Shown in pieces: positions 46,169 through 54,538 of a stretch of 64,000 nucleotides of DNA. Positions within the stretch are counted from its first letter, which is position 1. Each line of letters opens with the position of its first letter. The translations under genes and the position numbers were made by a program. The stretch comes from Chitinophagaceae bacterium. Lineage in GTDB: Bacteria; Bacteroidota; Bacteroidia; Chitinophagales; Chitinophagaceae. The stretch covers positions 23,460 to 87,459 of the forward strand of contig JAGKWS010000002.1 of NCBI GenBank assembly GCA_021151685.1, read 5' to 3'. The notes under the pieces were generated by a model. The model searched no databases. It was not told the DNA's origin and worked only from the letters and a program-made list of their open reading frames with translations.

Positions 46169-47062
46169 ATGAAACAAACAATTACACTTATTGCCCTAAG
46201 CATGGGTATCCTTACCAGCCATGCGCAAATTGCATTCCCCTTAGACAATGCTGTATGGAAACAACGGCATGGAATCGGCGAAGCCCCACCCACTTACTCA
46301 CTAATTGGTACAAAAAACACCAGTATTGTGTTGGATGGAACAACCTACCACAAGTTATACCAGTCGTTCGATGATGGTATTTTTACCGAAAGTGAATACA
46401 TTGGTGGTATACGCGAGGCCAGTGGTGGCAAGGTATATTACAGAGCTGCTACAGCTAGTACCGAACGTATGATATACGATTTCTCTGTTGTTGTTGGCGA
46501 TACAATTACCGATGCTATTACAAACACAAAATCGGGTGTGGTGGTTTCTGTAGACTATGTAACCATCGGAAGTATAGTGCGTAAGCGTATCACTTTTCGC
46601 CAACAGTCATCATCGGCTGCATGGAGTAGCGGAACATGGATAGAAGGTATTGGGAATAGCTCACTTGGGGGGCTGCTCGGTTCGCCAATGCTGCAACCTA
46701 CCTGCGATTGCAGCATAAAAACAATTTGTCTCACTGTTGACGGTAATACCAACTATCAAAACCCAAACTATACCGACTTAACCTGCGACTTGCCAACAGA
46801 AACCAAAGACTTAATTGCTACCGCCGATAATGTTTTGGTATTACCTAACCCCATACATGGTGATGGTAAAATTAGTTGGATAGGCAGCAATAATTACAGA
46901 CAATTATTCATATACGATGTGGCCGGAAGAATAGTTTGGCAAACATCAACCATTGGCAAAAATGAAATATCATTACCAAACGAAACATTTACACCAGGTA
47001 TATACATATTTCAACTTGTAGGTGAAACCAATAACTACAAAGGTAAATTCCTGATTAATTAA
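46169..47062 (+). CDS. secreted protein with T9SS type A C-terminal sorting domain
   Basis: A 297-residue protein with a signal peptide (ending LTSHAQ). A middle region of unknown function contains a CDCSIKTICL segment. A type IX secretion sorting domain (about 215-297) starts VLVLPNPIHGDGKISW, passes through LFIYDVAGRIVW and ends GIYIFQLVGETNNYKGKFL. The sorting domain directs export across the outer membrane and is specific to Bacteroidota. The cargo domain is not identifiable, so its extracellular job is unknown. Confidence 0.85.
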   Translation: MKQTITLIALSMGILTSHAQIAFPLDNAVWKQRHGIGEAPPTYSLIGTKNTSIVLDGTTYHKLYQSFDDGIFTESEYIGGIREASGGKVYYRAATASTERMIYDFSVVVGDTITDAITNTKSGVVVSVDYVTIGSIVRKRITFRQQSSSAAWSSGTWIEGIGNSSLGGLLGSPMLQPTCDCSIKTICLTVDGNTNYQNPNYTDLTCDLPTETKDLIATADNVLVLPNPIHGDGKISWIGSNNYRQLFIYDVAGRIVWQTSTIGKNEISLPNETFTPGIYIFQLVGETNNYKGKFLIN

Positions 47063-47094
47063 CCATTTCGTCTCACAAGTAGCAATATATAAGT

Positions 47095-47241
47095 GAGTAT
47101 GGCGAAATAAATTACATCAAGCTTAATGATTATTTTTTTATGCTTAGCGCGGAATTCTTGAATGATGAATCATTTTCATAACTTCCCAAATGCTACACAA
47201 ATAGATTTATTAAAATTGATGTAATTTATTTTGCCATATTC
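47095..47241. repeat. 147-bp inverted-repeat element, MITE-like
   Basis: The arms 47095-47120 and 47216-47241 are inverted copies matching at 24 of 26 positions, with some further imperfect pairing inward. The interval is non-coding and fills most of the gap between the T9SS cargo gene and the glycosyltransferase gene. The segment TTTATTTTGCCAT of its right arm also occurs at 39568-39580. Confidence 0.5.
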
Positions 47242-47253
47242 ATTCAGATACTA

Positions 47254-48231
47254 TCATTTGTTATTTCTATTCATGGTTTTCAACAGACTTGGTGCAAATA
47301 TTGCAACATGATAGTATGCAATTTCTTTAATATTTACTTTGTCCATGTACTTCAGATATTCGGCAAACCACTTCAAGTAATGTCTGAAAAACATCAAACC
47401 TTTCAATTTTGCCGATCCTGTAACCAAATGATACCGCGCAACATTGCAAAACCTCTGTTGAAAGGCTTTGTTGTGTCGGTAGTTCGTGTATTGGTTAAAT
47501 GCATGGAAAAACTTCAACAAATCTTTTTCTCCAAGTTCTATGTTAGCTTCAGACTTGGTAACCCCGCCTACATGGTCGCGATACACTGCGAGTTTATTTT
47601 CCATAAACTTTGCTTTCCCTTTATCACCTGCAAATAGCTGCACTGGTACATCGCCCACAAGCGACTCTACAAAAAATTGCGGATATGGATCTGGTAGCAC
47701 GTTACGAAAAACAACGGATGGTGTAGGTACTAAGTTTCGTTCAGATAATATGAAGTCTTCAATACCATATACATCACTGTATGGTGCACGGTAGTAGTTT
47801 TCGTATTGCAGGTCTTCACCCTTGGCATTTTTAACCCATACAGACGAAAAACATAGCGAAAAGTCTGGATTGGCTTCCAAAAAATCTACCTGTATCTGTA
47901 ATTTACTATTATCGCACCAATAGTCATCGCCTTCGCACATGGCTATATATTTACCCGTGCAGGCTTTAAATGTGCGAATACCATTCTTAATAGCCCCCAT
48001 GTTTTTTTCGGCAGGCAATAGTGTAATGATATTGGGGTATTTGTTGGCATATTCTTCGCATATTTGCCTTGTGCTGTCCGGGCTACCATCTTCTCCAACA
48101 ATTACTTCAAATCTGAAGTTCGTTTGCTGGTCTACAATGCTTTGCAAACACTGCCCTATAAATTGCTCATGTTTGTAGGTAATTACAAAAACACTAACCA
48201 ATGGCCGTTCATCTACAGGATAGCTATTCAT
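47254..48231 (-). CDS. family 2 glycosyltransferase
   Basis: A 325-residue cytosolic GT2. The nucleotide-binding start is VSVFVITYKHEQFIGQCLQS, followed by FEVIVGEDGSPDSTRQIC. The metal-binding DxD-like motif is in AMCEGDDYW, and a helical C-terminal region completes the GT-A fold. There is no membrane helix. Such enzymes decorate surface glycans or lipids. It is the last host gene before the integrated element; nothing adjacent defines its acceptor. Confidence 0.85.
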   Translation of the reverse strand: MNSYPVDERPLVSVFVITYKHEQFIGQCLQSIVDQQTNFRFEVIVGEDGSPDSTRQICEEYANKYPNIITLLPAEKNMGAIKNGIRTFKACTGKYIAMCEGDDYWCDNSKLQIQVDFLEANPDFSLCFSSVWVKNAKGEDLQYENYYRAPYSDVYGIEDFILSERNLVPTPSVVFRNVLPDPYPQFFVESLVGDVPVQLFAGDKGKAKFMENKLAVYRDHVGGVTKSEANIELGEKDLLKFFHAFNQYTNYRHNKAFQQRFCNVARYHLVTGSAKLKGLMFFRHYLKWFAEYLKYMDKVNIKEIAYYHVAIFAPSLLKTMNRNNK

Positions 48232-48395
48232 CATACTTCAAATATAATCAGCATTTTACTTTCATAAACGAATGTTTGCCAAACACTACATATGCATACT
48301 ACACCATAATTATTCTTGAAAAAACACCATACGTTTCGCTAAAGTAATATAGCCACGCCATCAATACAGCCAAATTGGCAAAAGGCTAAAATACT

Positions 48396-48434
48396 AAAGC
48401 GGGAGGCATCGCTAATGCTATGCACTCCCGCTTT
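48396..48434 (-). terminator. hairpin next to att site, probable terminator of the disrupted tRNA
   Basis: Perfect 10-bp stem AAAGCGGGAG / CTCCCGCTTT (48396-48405, 48425-48434) with an inner GCAT/ATGC stem. It stands in the same relation to the tRNA 3' fragment as the terminator of the intact tRNA-Glu at 32,323-32,352. Confidence 0.6.
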
Positions 48435-48454
48435 TTGTAGCACGTACGGGAATC
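48435..48454 (-). other. left attachment site: tRNA 3'-end fragment
   Basis: Twenty bases identical to 32354-32373, covering the acceptor 3' strand, the 3' T-stem strand and part of the T loop of tRNA-Glu. The rest of a tRNA is missing to the right. This is the classic scar of tRNA-directed integration. It predicts an intact tRNA at the element's right end, beyond the window. Confidence 0.75.
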
Positions 48455-48561
48455 ATAGCCTTTATCGCCACTCATAAATGGAAATTGATTTTCAAAGTAT
48501 TATGGTTTGCATTTGTCTGTAGATGATAACGTTTTGTCCAGCTTATAGCCCAAGTTTCGCC

Positions 48562-48993
48562 CTATTCTTTTTTATCAATCAATTTGACAATCAAATTGTT
48601 GCGTTCTTCAATCATCTTAACTAATGTAGTGTTGTCTGCAAGAACCTTTTTTATCTCGACCGTTAAGTTCAATTCATCATCCGCACGTTGATAGGTTGAT
48701 TCGGGTTCGTTTAACATTATATGAGGTTTGTTTTCCTTGTACATTTCAGTTGTAAGTGGCCCCCTTGCCCACTTTATAAATAACTGTGTATCAAACCCTT
48801 TATAATCTGCATATCCCTCAAGGAATGCACTATTAACTCTATTCATCTGCAAATAACGCCTGATATGTTGAGACCTGATTTTACTGTTATTCATAAACAC
48901 TTGTAGGTGCCGGGCACATGCAGCTATCTCTCCATTTTTCTTTTCTTCTGAAGAACCGGGAAACAATAGAGGTTTTAATTCAGGGCCTGTCAT
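48562..48993 (-). CDS. element leftmost gene, divergent, possible regulator
   Basis: A 143-residue hydrophilic protein read opposite to the rest of the element. The central part (NNSKIRSQHIRRYLQMNRV and EGYADYKGFDTQLFIKWARG) is helical and could bind DNA. The C-terminus is a probable coiled coil (KVLADNTTLVKMIEERNNLI), suggesting a dimer. The position, divergent from the early operon, is where a lysogeny repressor usually sits, but no classical HTH is certain. The longer frame to 49278 crosses the control region and is rejected. Confidence 0.6.
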   Translation of the reverse strand: MTGPELKPLLFPGSSEEKKNGEIAACARHLQVFMNNSKIRSQHIRRYLQMNRVNSAFLEGYADYKGFDTQLFIKWARGPLTTEMYKENKPHIMLNEPESTYQRADDELNLTVEIKKVLADNTTLVKMIEERNNLIVKLIDKKE

Positions 48994-49059
48994 GATTGAT
49001 ATTTTGATTGTCTTTTGAAAAATGAAACCAAAAATTTGTTTATAAACCAACATTTGATT

Positions 49060-49067
49060 TATATTTG
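49060..49067 (+). promoter_or_regulatory. early promoter of the element, -7 box TATATTTG
   Basis: A TAnnTTTG box with a TTTG -33-like element at 49035-49038. It points into the leader/micro-ORF region and the early genes. Confidence 0.55.
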
Positions 49068-49090
49068 TCAACATAATTCCTGTTGATAGA

Positions 49091-49218
49091 TTTGGCGATT
49101 TAAACAACAGGCTGCAAAAAGGAGATATGAACAACCAAACGCATCTTAGTACGTACACAAAAATAGCTGCACCCAATTCGGGTGTATGTTCTCTCCAAGC
49201 AGCCTGCAAATCGCCAAA
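49091..49218. repeat. long interrupted inverted repeat in the element leader
   Basis: TTTGGCGATTT...CAGGCTGC (49091-49101, 49108-49115) is complementary to GCAGCCTG.AAATCGCCAAA (49199-49206, 49208-49218), giving 19 paired bases around a loop of about 83 nt that holds most of the micro-ORF. Confidence 0.55.
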
Positions 49219-49237
49219 ATTCTGCACAGGCTTTTGA
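49127..49237 (+). CDS. 36-aa micro-ORF in the element leader
   Basis: ATG at 49127 is preceded by an unusually good Shine-Dalgarno (AAAGGAGAT), rare in Bacteroidota, and follows the promoter at 49060. The 36-residue product has three cysteines (GVCSLQAACKSPKFCTGF). Its stop at 49235-49237 abuts a strong terminator. It could be a leader peptide, a small regulator, or chance within a small RNA. Confidence 0.4.
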   Translation: MNNQTHLSTYTKIAAPNSGVCSLQAACKSPKFCTGF

Positions 49238-49272
49238 ATGGTTACCGGTAAATGCCGGTAGCCATTTTTTTT
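49238..49272 (+). terminator. strong rho-independent terminator in leader
   Basis: An 11-bp stem (49238-49248, 49255-49265, one G-U) with loop TAAATG, followed by eight T. It lies between the early promoter and the first early gene, so it would need antitermination or readthrough, or it marks the end of a small RNA. Confidence 0.85.
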
Positions 49273-49278
49273 ATTCAA

Positions 49279-49294
49279 CTTGTAAAGTTACAAG
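49279..49294. repeat. 16-bp palindrome abutting a start codon
   Basis: CTTGTAA-AG-TTACAAG ends exactly one base before the ATG at 49295. It could be an operator or a translational control site. Confidence 0.4.
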
Positions 49295-49537
49295 ATGTTA
49301 GAAAATAACCGGCTACAGTTGGAAGCTGACCTGCAAACCATAGAGGTCATTCTTCATAGGATACGGGCAAATGCGGGTATGACAGCCAGCGCATTGCCTG
49401 TACCTGCCGGTGATACACAACAAACAAACACCCGGCCACAAAGACGTAAGAAACAGTTAAACCCCGCTACCATACAATTTTTAGCAAACTATCTAAACCG
49501 GCCAGACATCCCCAAATTTTTCAACCAAAAACCATAG
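49295..49537 (+). CDS. small early protein, unknown
   Basis: An 80-residue protein with a helical N-terminus (RLQLEADLQTIEVILHRIRA) and a basic C-terminal half (RPQRRKKQLNPATIQFLANY). It may bind nucleic acid. It is first in the rightward early gene string, with the next gene 4 bp behind. No family recognised. Confidence 0.6.
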   Translation: MLENNRLQLEADLQTIEVILHRIRANAGMTASALPVPAGDTQQTNTRPQRRKKQLNPATIQFLANYLNRPDIPKFFNQKP

Positions 49538-49541
49538 AAGA

Positions 49542-49733
49542 ATGAAAAAACAATTCAAACGCAAGCGCAAAAGCAGCCGCAACGAAATGACACTGATAGA
49601 CCAGTTTGCACTGGCAGTACTACCGGCAGAAATGGCAATTCCGAACCAACATTACAGCAAGTTGGAAAGGATAAATGCCGCATATGAGACTGCAAAACTG
49701 ATGATTGGCGTACGGAAAGACTATATCAACTAA
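49542..49733 (+). CDS. small basic early protein, unknown
   Basis: A 63-residue protein starting with a strongly basic stretch (KKQFKRKRKSSRNE) followed by a helical region. It could be a small DNA- or RNA-binding protein. Close spacing to both neighbours (4 and 20 bp) supports it as real. No family recognised. Confidence 0.55.
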   Translation: MKKQFKRKRKSSRNEMTLIDQFALAVLPAEMAIPNQHYSKLERINAAYETAKLMIGVRKDYIN

Positions 49734-49753
49734 CACCACTAAAAACTGATACC

Positions 49754-50032
49754 ATGAGTGAAAAACTGCAATTGGCTAATGAATTAGCCGCCAAAATCAA
49801 GAACATCAATCACCAAATTGAATTGATTGAAAAAGCCATAACGAACCATGCTACTGGTGGTGAAAGAATACAACTAACCCTGCCTGCTCTGCCGAAAAAA
49901 GCACAAAATTTCGTTTGGCTTACCAACGATGTTGTGCCGGGTGCAATAGATGACTTTGTAGATAAGTATGTAGCTGCTCTGAAAGCACAGGCCACAGACT
50001 TGAGAACACAAATTGACAATATTTTCAAGTAA
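49754..50032 (+). CDS. small early protein with coiled-coil start
   Basis: A 92-residue protein. Residues 1-30 form an amphipathic helix (LANELAAKIKNINHQIELIE). A mixed region and a second helix (DKYVAALKAQATDLRTQIDN) follow. The predicted helical hairpin suggests a protein-protein contact factor. Function unknown. Confidence 0.55.
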   Translation: MSEKLQLANELAAKIKNINHQIELIEKAITNHATGGERIQLTLPALPKKAQNFVWLTNDVVPGAIDDFVDKYVAALKAQATDLRTQIDNIFK

Positions 50033-50076
50033 TGGCACATGGGCATATATATGGTTTCACCTGTTAGCACATTGCC

Positions 50077-50331
50077 ATGAAAAAACTACCCAATGACGTG
50101 TACCACTGGAAAATCTTCATGAAGCTGGCGCGGCATCTGATACACTTACGTGAGGATGTTGGTCACTACGATGATAAATCCTTTTCAATTGTGCTGTACG
50201 ACGCACACATAACTGGCAAGGAACTGAAAACACTACACAGCCAGATTGAACAGATAACTAATCGTTACCGCTATGTGGTATTAAGTCCGGGAGAAACATA
50301 TTCTAATCTAAGAATTGAATACACACCATAA
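50077..50331 (+). CDS. small early protein, unknown
   Basis: An 84-residue protein starting KKLPNDVYHWKIFMKLARHL and ending in a strand-rich segment. It lies in the same rightward string; the next gene starts 10 bp after. No motif recognised. Confidence 0.55.
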   Translation: MKKLPNDVYHWKIFMKLARHLIHLREDVGHYDDKSFSIVLYDAHITGKELKTLHSQIEQITNRYRYVVLSPGETYSNLRIEYTP

Positions 50332-50341
50332 TCTGAAATGT

Positions 50342-50554
50342 ATGACACAACAAGAACTGGAAACGGAATATGACAGCTTTATAAGGCTTGTTGCAAAGAT
50401 GCTTGCAGCCCAACAGGAGTATTTTGATGGCAAAAAGCGTGGATACACAGAACCACACAAACTGCAAAAGTGCAAAACCTTAGAAAGTCAGGTAGCTAAG
50501 AAAATCAAGGAATACAACACAATCAAGGACAGCAAGCAACAAAGTCTATTCTAA
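50342..50554 (+). CDS. small helical early protein, unknown
   Basis: A 70-residue charged helical protein (TQQELETEYDSFIRLVAKML and CKTLESQVAKKIKEYNTI) from the ATG at 50342. The ATG-like start at 50315 would overlap the previous gene and lacks the helical pattern. It is followed after 1 bp by the methyltransferase gene. Confidence 0.5.
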   Translation: MTQQELETEYDSFIRLVAKMLAAQQEYFDGKKRGYTEPHKLQKCKTLESQVAKKIKEYNTIKDSKQQSLF

Positions 50555-50555
50555 G

Positions 50556-51215
50556 ATGAAAATACTCATAGCATGTGAAGAAAGCCAAGCAGTTTGTAAA
50601 GCCTTTCGCGCCAAAGGCCATGAAGCCTATTCTTGCGATATACAACCATGCAGCGGTGGCCACCCTGAATGGCATATTCAAGAAGATGTATTGAAACACC
50701 TTAATGATGGGTGGGATATGATGATAGCTTTTCCTCCGTGTACATATTTGACAAATAGTGGAATTGGCTATTTCAATCTTAGCCTTTACGGACATCATGC
50801 CGAAAAGAGGATGATGGATAGACTGGAAGCTGCTATGTTTTTCATGAATCTATACACCGCCCCAATCTCAAAGATTTGCATAGAAAACCCAACCGGATTT
50901 ATTAACCATTGGTTGCCACCATCTCAAGTTATCCACCCATATTTTTTTGGTGACAATCATGTAAAAAAGACTTGCCTGTGGTTGAAGGAATTGCCCAAGC
51001 TATACCACACTCCAATGCCAACGTTATTCGATTCACAAACGCATACCGATAAGCCGGCACCACTTTCTATACAAATTCGTAAACCATCATTACACTATCG
51101 CGGTGGAGAAATAAAAAAAAGATATTTCGTAGACGTTTCGGGCAAGATGTCAGGCAAACAACGTTCCAAAACTTTTCCCGGCATAGCCCAAGCCATGGCC
51201 GACCAATGGGGCTAA
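50556..51215 (+). CDS. phage-type cytosine-C5 DNA methyltransferase
   Basis: A 219-residue protein of the phage Dcm-like methyltransferase type. The cofactor region is ILIACEESQAVCKAFRAKGH, followed by SCDIQPCSGGHPEWH. The catalytic motif is FPPCTYLTNSG, with the nucleophilic Cys after two prolines. ENPTGFINHW is the ENP motif. It methylates cytosine from S-adenosylmethionine. It is small, and I see no separate target-recognition domain. No endonuclease gene lies nearby, so it probably protects the element's own DNA rather than forming a restriction system. Confidence 0.8.
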   Translation: MKILIACEESQAVCKAFRAKGHEAYSCDIQPCSGGHPEWHIQEDVLKHLNDGWDMMIAFPPCTYLTNSGIGYFNLSLYGHHAEKRMMDRLEAAMFFMNLYTAPISKICIENPTGFINHWLPPSQVIHPYFFGDNHVKKTCLWLKELPKLYHTPMPTLFDSQTHTDKPAPLSIQIRKPSLHYRGGEIKKRYFVDVSGKMSGKQRSKTFPGIAQAMADQWG

Positions 51216-51255
51216 CCCGTCCAGAACTCCCACAGTAAAAAACACTTACACCCAA

Positions 51256-53811
51256 ATGCAACTTGTAGAGACACCACAGATACCAAAGCAGACGCAAGAA
51301 TACTTCACCCGTAGGATGGCCGAAATGGGCATCACCGATGAAGTAAATAAGATAGGCATACTACAAACAGAAATTGCCACTGGTAGCCCCCTGCAAGGCG
51401 AAACTGTACAAAAAGAACTGCCAATATTCACGCCCTCGATGAAGGGGATAGATATTCTGGTGTATACCCTTGAAAGGCGGTTAGTGCGATATGCAAAAGA
51501 TGGCAGGCACAAAAACCATATCTACAAGTTAACCCGTCTTTTCCCTGAGGAGGTCGATAAAGACGGCAAGGTGAAGAAATACCACATGCCCCCGGCACAG
51601 GGCACCAATCCCTTTATTCCGCCTCAAATAATACAGCTATACGAAGCGGAACAAGACATACCGGTACTCTACCTGACCGAAGGGTACTTTAAGGCGTTCA
51701 AAGCCTGTATGCATGGCATCTATACCGTTGGTTTCCCGTCCATAACCCTTATGACCGACAAAGAGACCAACACATTGTATGCTGATGTAAAAACCATCAT
51801 AGAGCAATGCAACGTACAGCGGGTGGTGTGGCTCATCGATGGCGACTGCTTTGGCTTAACGAAAGACGACATTACCACTGGTGCCAGTGTCTATGACCGC
51901 CCGGCCGGGTTTGCCAACAGTGTGAAGCTGATACATGACCTACTGAGCGACTACAAGGACATTGATGTGTATTTCGGCCACATCAATACCGATACCATAG
52001 AGGGCAACCCCAAAGGGCTTGACGACCTTCTATGCAGTATGCCGGCAATGGTTGATGAAGTTGCCAAAGAGTTCAATTCCTTTGCCAAAAAAGCCACCAA
52101 ACCTGCTGATGAAGATAACAGCCAGTACAAGGTAATAGAGGGCAAATACATTACCCGTGTGCCGCTCCAGTACAAGAAACATGCGGTACAGTATTTCCAC
52201 CTGACCGATGTAGATGATTTCTACAACTTCTATTCTGCCAAAGATGAACGCCTGAAAAATGCGGAACAATTCAACTACCGTGGCAACTATTTCAGTTACG
52301 ACCAGCGTGATGGGCGATGTAAGCCCTCCAAAATGTACCCACCAGAAACCCAAAAGGCTCTGGAAATGGTTAAAAATCTATGCTATGTCGAAAAATTTAC
52401 GAGTGATGGAGATATAAAATCAATCGGAATTAGCATGTCTAATTTCAATGATTTGCTGTACAATTTTGGGTTCAGGAGGTTCGATATTGACAGAACTGTT
52501 TTCATTATCGTACGGATAGTGAATAATGTATTGTCTCCAGTGGCACCTGTAGAGGTTCAGGATATGTTCTTCAAGCTGATTGCCAGTTTACCAGAAACAA
52601 TACACGATAACATACCTACTTTCATGTTGAAGGAACGATTTGTAAAAGGCCGTGAGACGTTCTTTAGTGCGGGCAATCTTTCGCTATTAAAGAATGACCG
52701 GCCATTCAACTTTTGTAAGGATACCCGCAATGAAGTGTACATATTCTACAAAAACGGCTTTGTGAAGTGTACCCGCGAAAACTGGAAGCTGCACCCAATG
52801 ACCGAATTAACCGGCTGCATCTGGCAAGAACAGGTACTTTCTCGCAGCTTTACCGAATGCCCGGTACTCTATGATAACATGAGCATCTTTCAACAGTTCA
52901 TTTTCAACGTGAGCGGTAGACAGTCAGACCGATACCTATCTATATGCAGCATGATGGGTTATATACTGCATAGCTATTTCGATGTGAAGCGAAAAGCCCT
53001 GATATTGACCGATAGCGAAATAAGTGACAACCCCAGTGGCCGTACAGGTAAGGGCTTGTTATTACAGGCCATGAAACGCATGAAGCCTACCGAGATAATA
53101 AACGGTAAAGACTTCAAAACAGACGATAAGCACAAGTACCAGGAGGTGACACTGGAAACCCAAATAGTAGGCATAGACGATGCCAAACGTAACCTACAGA
53201 TTGAGGACTTTTTTAACGATATAGTTGAAGGATTGAAGGTTGAAAAAAAGAACCAGGCACCATTCAAAACCCATGTAAAAATGGTGTTCACCACCAATAA
53301 GACCATCAAGATAGAGGGAGCATCTGCCAAAGACCGGGTATTTGAGTTTGAAATGGCGAACCACTACAACGAGAAATTTAGCCCACAAGATGAATTTGGC
53401 AAGTGGTTCTTCACCGAATTTAATGACGATGATTGGACGGGCTTTGACAACTTTATGTGTTACTGCATCTGCCTGTATTTGGATAAAGGTATTGTACAGG
53501 CCAAATCCATAAATCTGGAAAGGCGCAAGCTGATAGACCAAACCAACGAAGATTTTGTAAACTGGATAGAAGAAAAGGTGAACGATGGCACCATTGCTCC
53601 AGATATTGACTACGACAAAAAAGACCTGCACTGCCAGTTCTTATCTGCCTACCCTGAGTATAAGGAACGTAGTCCGTTTGCAAAGCAAAGGCGGTTTACA
53701 GACGCTCTAAAGACCTACGCGAACTACGGTGGCCGGTTCGCACCATTCAACAAGGTAAATGACGAAAAGCGCAGTAACGGAAAAGATTACATCACATTTA
53801 GAAACAAGTAG
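51256..53811 (+). CDS. primase-helicase: TOPRIM domain plus D5-like SF3 helicase
   Basis: An 851-residue replication protein. A TOPRIM/DUF3854-type primase region carries the acidic YLTEGYFKA (about residue 137) and VVWLIDGDCFG (about 190). A middle domain follows. A D5-like superfamily 3 helicase has Walker A NPSGRTGKG (about 590), Walker B VGIDDA, and sensor motif FTTNKTI (about 679). It should unwind and prime the element's origin. The iteron-like array lies about 0.7 kb downstream. Its presence argues for autonomous theta-type DNA replication rather than rolling circle. Confidence 0.85.
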   Translation: MQLVETPQIPKQTQEYFTRRMAEMGITDEVNKIGILQTEIATGSPLQGETVQKELPIFTPSMKGIDILVYTLERRLVRYAKDGRHKNHIYKLTRLFPEEVDKDGKVKKYHMPPAQGTNPFIPPQIIQLYEAEQDIPVLYLTEGYFKAFKACMHGIYTVGFPSITLMTDKETNTLYADVKTIIEQCNVQRVVWLIDGDCFGLTKDDITTGASVYDRPAGFANSVKLIHDLLSDYKDIDVYFGHINTDTIEGNPKGLDDLLCSMPAMVDEVAKEFNSFAKKATKPADEDNSQYKVIEGKYITRVPLQYKKHAVQYFHLTDVDDFYNFYSAKDERLKNAEQFNYRGNYFSYDQRDGRCKPSKMYPPETQKALEMVKNLCYVEKFTSDGDIKSIGISMSNFNDLLYNFGFRRFDIDRTVFIIVRIVNNVLSPVAPVEVQDMFFKLIASLPETIHDNIPTFMLKERFVKGRETFFSAGNLSLLKNDRPFNFCKDTRNEVYIFYKNGFVKCTRENWKLHPMTELTGCIWQEQVLSRSFTECPVLYDNMSIFQQFIFNVSGRQSDRYLSICSMMGYILHSYFDVKRKALILTDSEISDNPSGRTGKGLLLQAMKRMKPTEIINGKDFKTDDKHKYQEVTLETQIVGIDDAKRNLQIEDFFNDIVEGLKVEKKNQAPFKTHVKMVFTTNKTIKIEGASAKDRVFEFEMANHYNEKFSPQDEFGKWFFTEFNDDDWTGFDNFMCYCICLYLDKGIVQAKSINLERRKLIDQTNEDFVNWIEEKVNDGTIAPDIDYDKKDLHCQFLSAYPEYKERSPFAKQRRFTDALKTYANYGGRFAPFNKVNDEKRSNGKDYITFRNK

Positions 53812-53823
53812 ACAATATCTAAA

Positions 53824-54279
53824 CTATTGCAACCACATTGCCACACCGCCATGATGGGAACATGTACCACGCCTACTTTGACTGAAACTATAAGAACCGT
53901 CCCTGCATTTGGCTGTTGCACCTGCTGGTGGTCTATCGTAGTGGGTTGGAGACTGCACAGTGTTTCCGCGAGAATTGGTGTAGTAGTTAACTGGCTCTAA
54001 AGGATGGGCCGATTCTTTGCGTTCTATCGAACGGTACTGACTTTCAGAAACAGTGTATTGTTTGGCAATATAGCCCGTCTGGCCGTTAAAATATATTTCG
54101 CACCAATCAGTTTCGCACCCACTAAGTTCGATCGAAGTTCCCCTGGGTATTTGTAACAGTACACGGCTGTCTGTAGTTGGCAAAGAACGCAAATTTACAT
54201 TGCTCCTTGTAACGACTTGTTGCGCAAATGCAGTAGTCATTGTTAGGATAAGCGTAAGTAGGAAATACAATCGTTTCAT
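53824..54279 (-). CDS. secreted SH3b plus DUF3761-like protein (cargo)
   Basis: A 151-residue protein with a signal peptide (ending TTAFAQ). A bacterial SH3 domain (VTRSNVNLRSLPTTDSRVLL to GQTGYIAKQ) leads through a linker to a C-terminal DUF3761-like block (AKCRDGSYSFSQSRRGTCSH). SH3b domains bind peptidoglycan or peptides in the envelope. It is transcribed against the surrounding element genes, which is typical of a passenger (moron) gene expressed in the lysogen. A role in altering host surface or excluding other phages is speculation. Confidence 0.75.
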   Translation of the reverse strand: MKRLYFLLTLILTMTTAFAQQVVTRSNVNLRSLPTTDSRVLLQIPRGTSIELSGCETDWCEIYFNGQTGYIAKQYTVSESQYRSIERKESAHPLEPVNYYTNSRGNTVQSPTHYDRPPAGATAKCRDGSYSFSQSRRGTCSHHGGVAMWLQ

Positions 54280-54362
54280 ATGTCAGGCGTTTTATAAAAA
54301 CAAATATAATAAAGCAATTCGAAGTATATAAAGCGTTTCACACAGAAAATCTTTCAAATACA

Positions 54363-54390
54363 AACAGGCCCGGCATCGTCCGGGCCTGTT
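54363..54390. terminator. GC-rich hairpin
   Basis: A perfect 11-bp stem (54363-54373, 54380-54390, loop CATCGT) upstream of the SH3 gene. It lacks a convincing T run, so it is a terminator or a boundary structure. Confidence 0.4.
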
Positions 54391-54538
54391 GCATTTCACC
54401 ATGGCCGGTACAGGTGCCACTGGCTGTACTGCAGCCATCTCCTACAGTGGAAAAAACCTTTACGAGCTGGTGTACTACCCTTCTTATCCCACCCCGTATT
54501 TTTTATTTTTAGTTGCTTATTACTATTTACTTTTTCAA

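Noticed and set aside
32354..48454. The two tRNA-Glu 3'-end copies as direct repeats bounding a 16-kb island
   Set aside because: The interval holds core genes (tpiA, rel, odhB) and no recombinase. The right copy is better explained as the scar of a separate integration.
48435..48510. A second tRNA gene at the prophage boundary
   Set aside because: Only the last 17 tRNA nucleotides are present; no anticodon arm or 5' acceptor strand follows.
50556..51215. Restriction-modification system
   Set aside because: No endonuclease-like gene is adjacent; the protein matches solitary phage methyltransferases.
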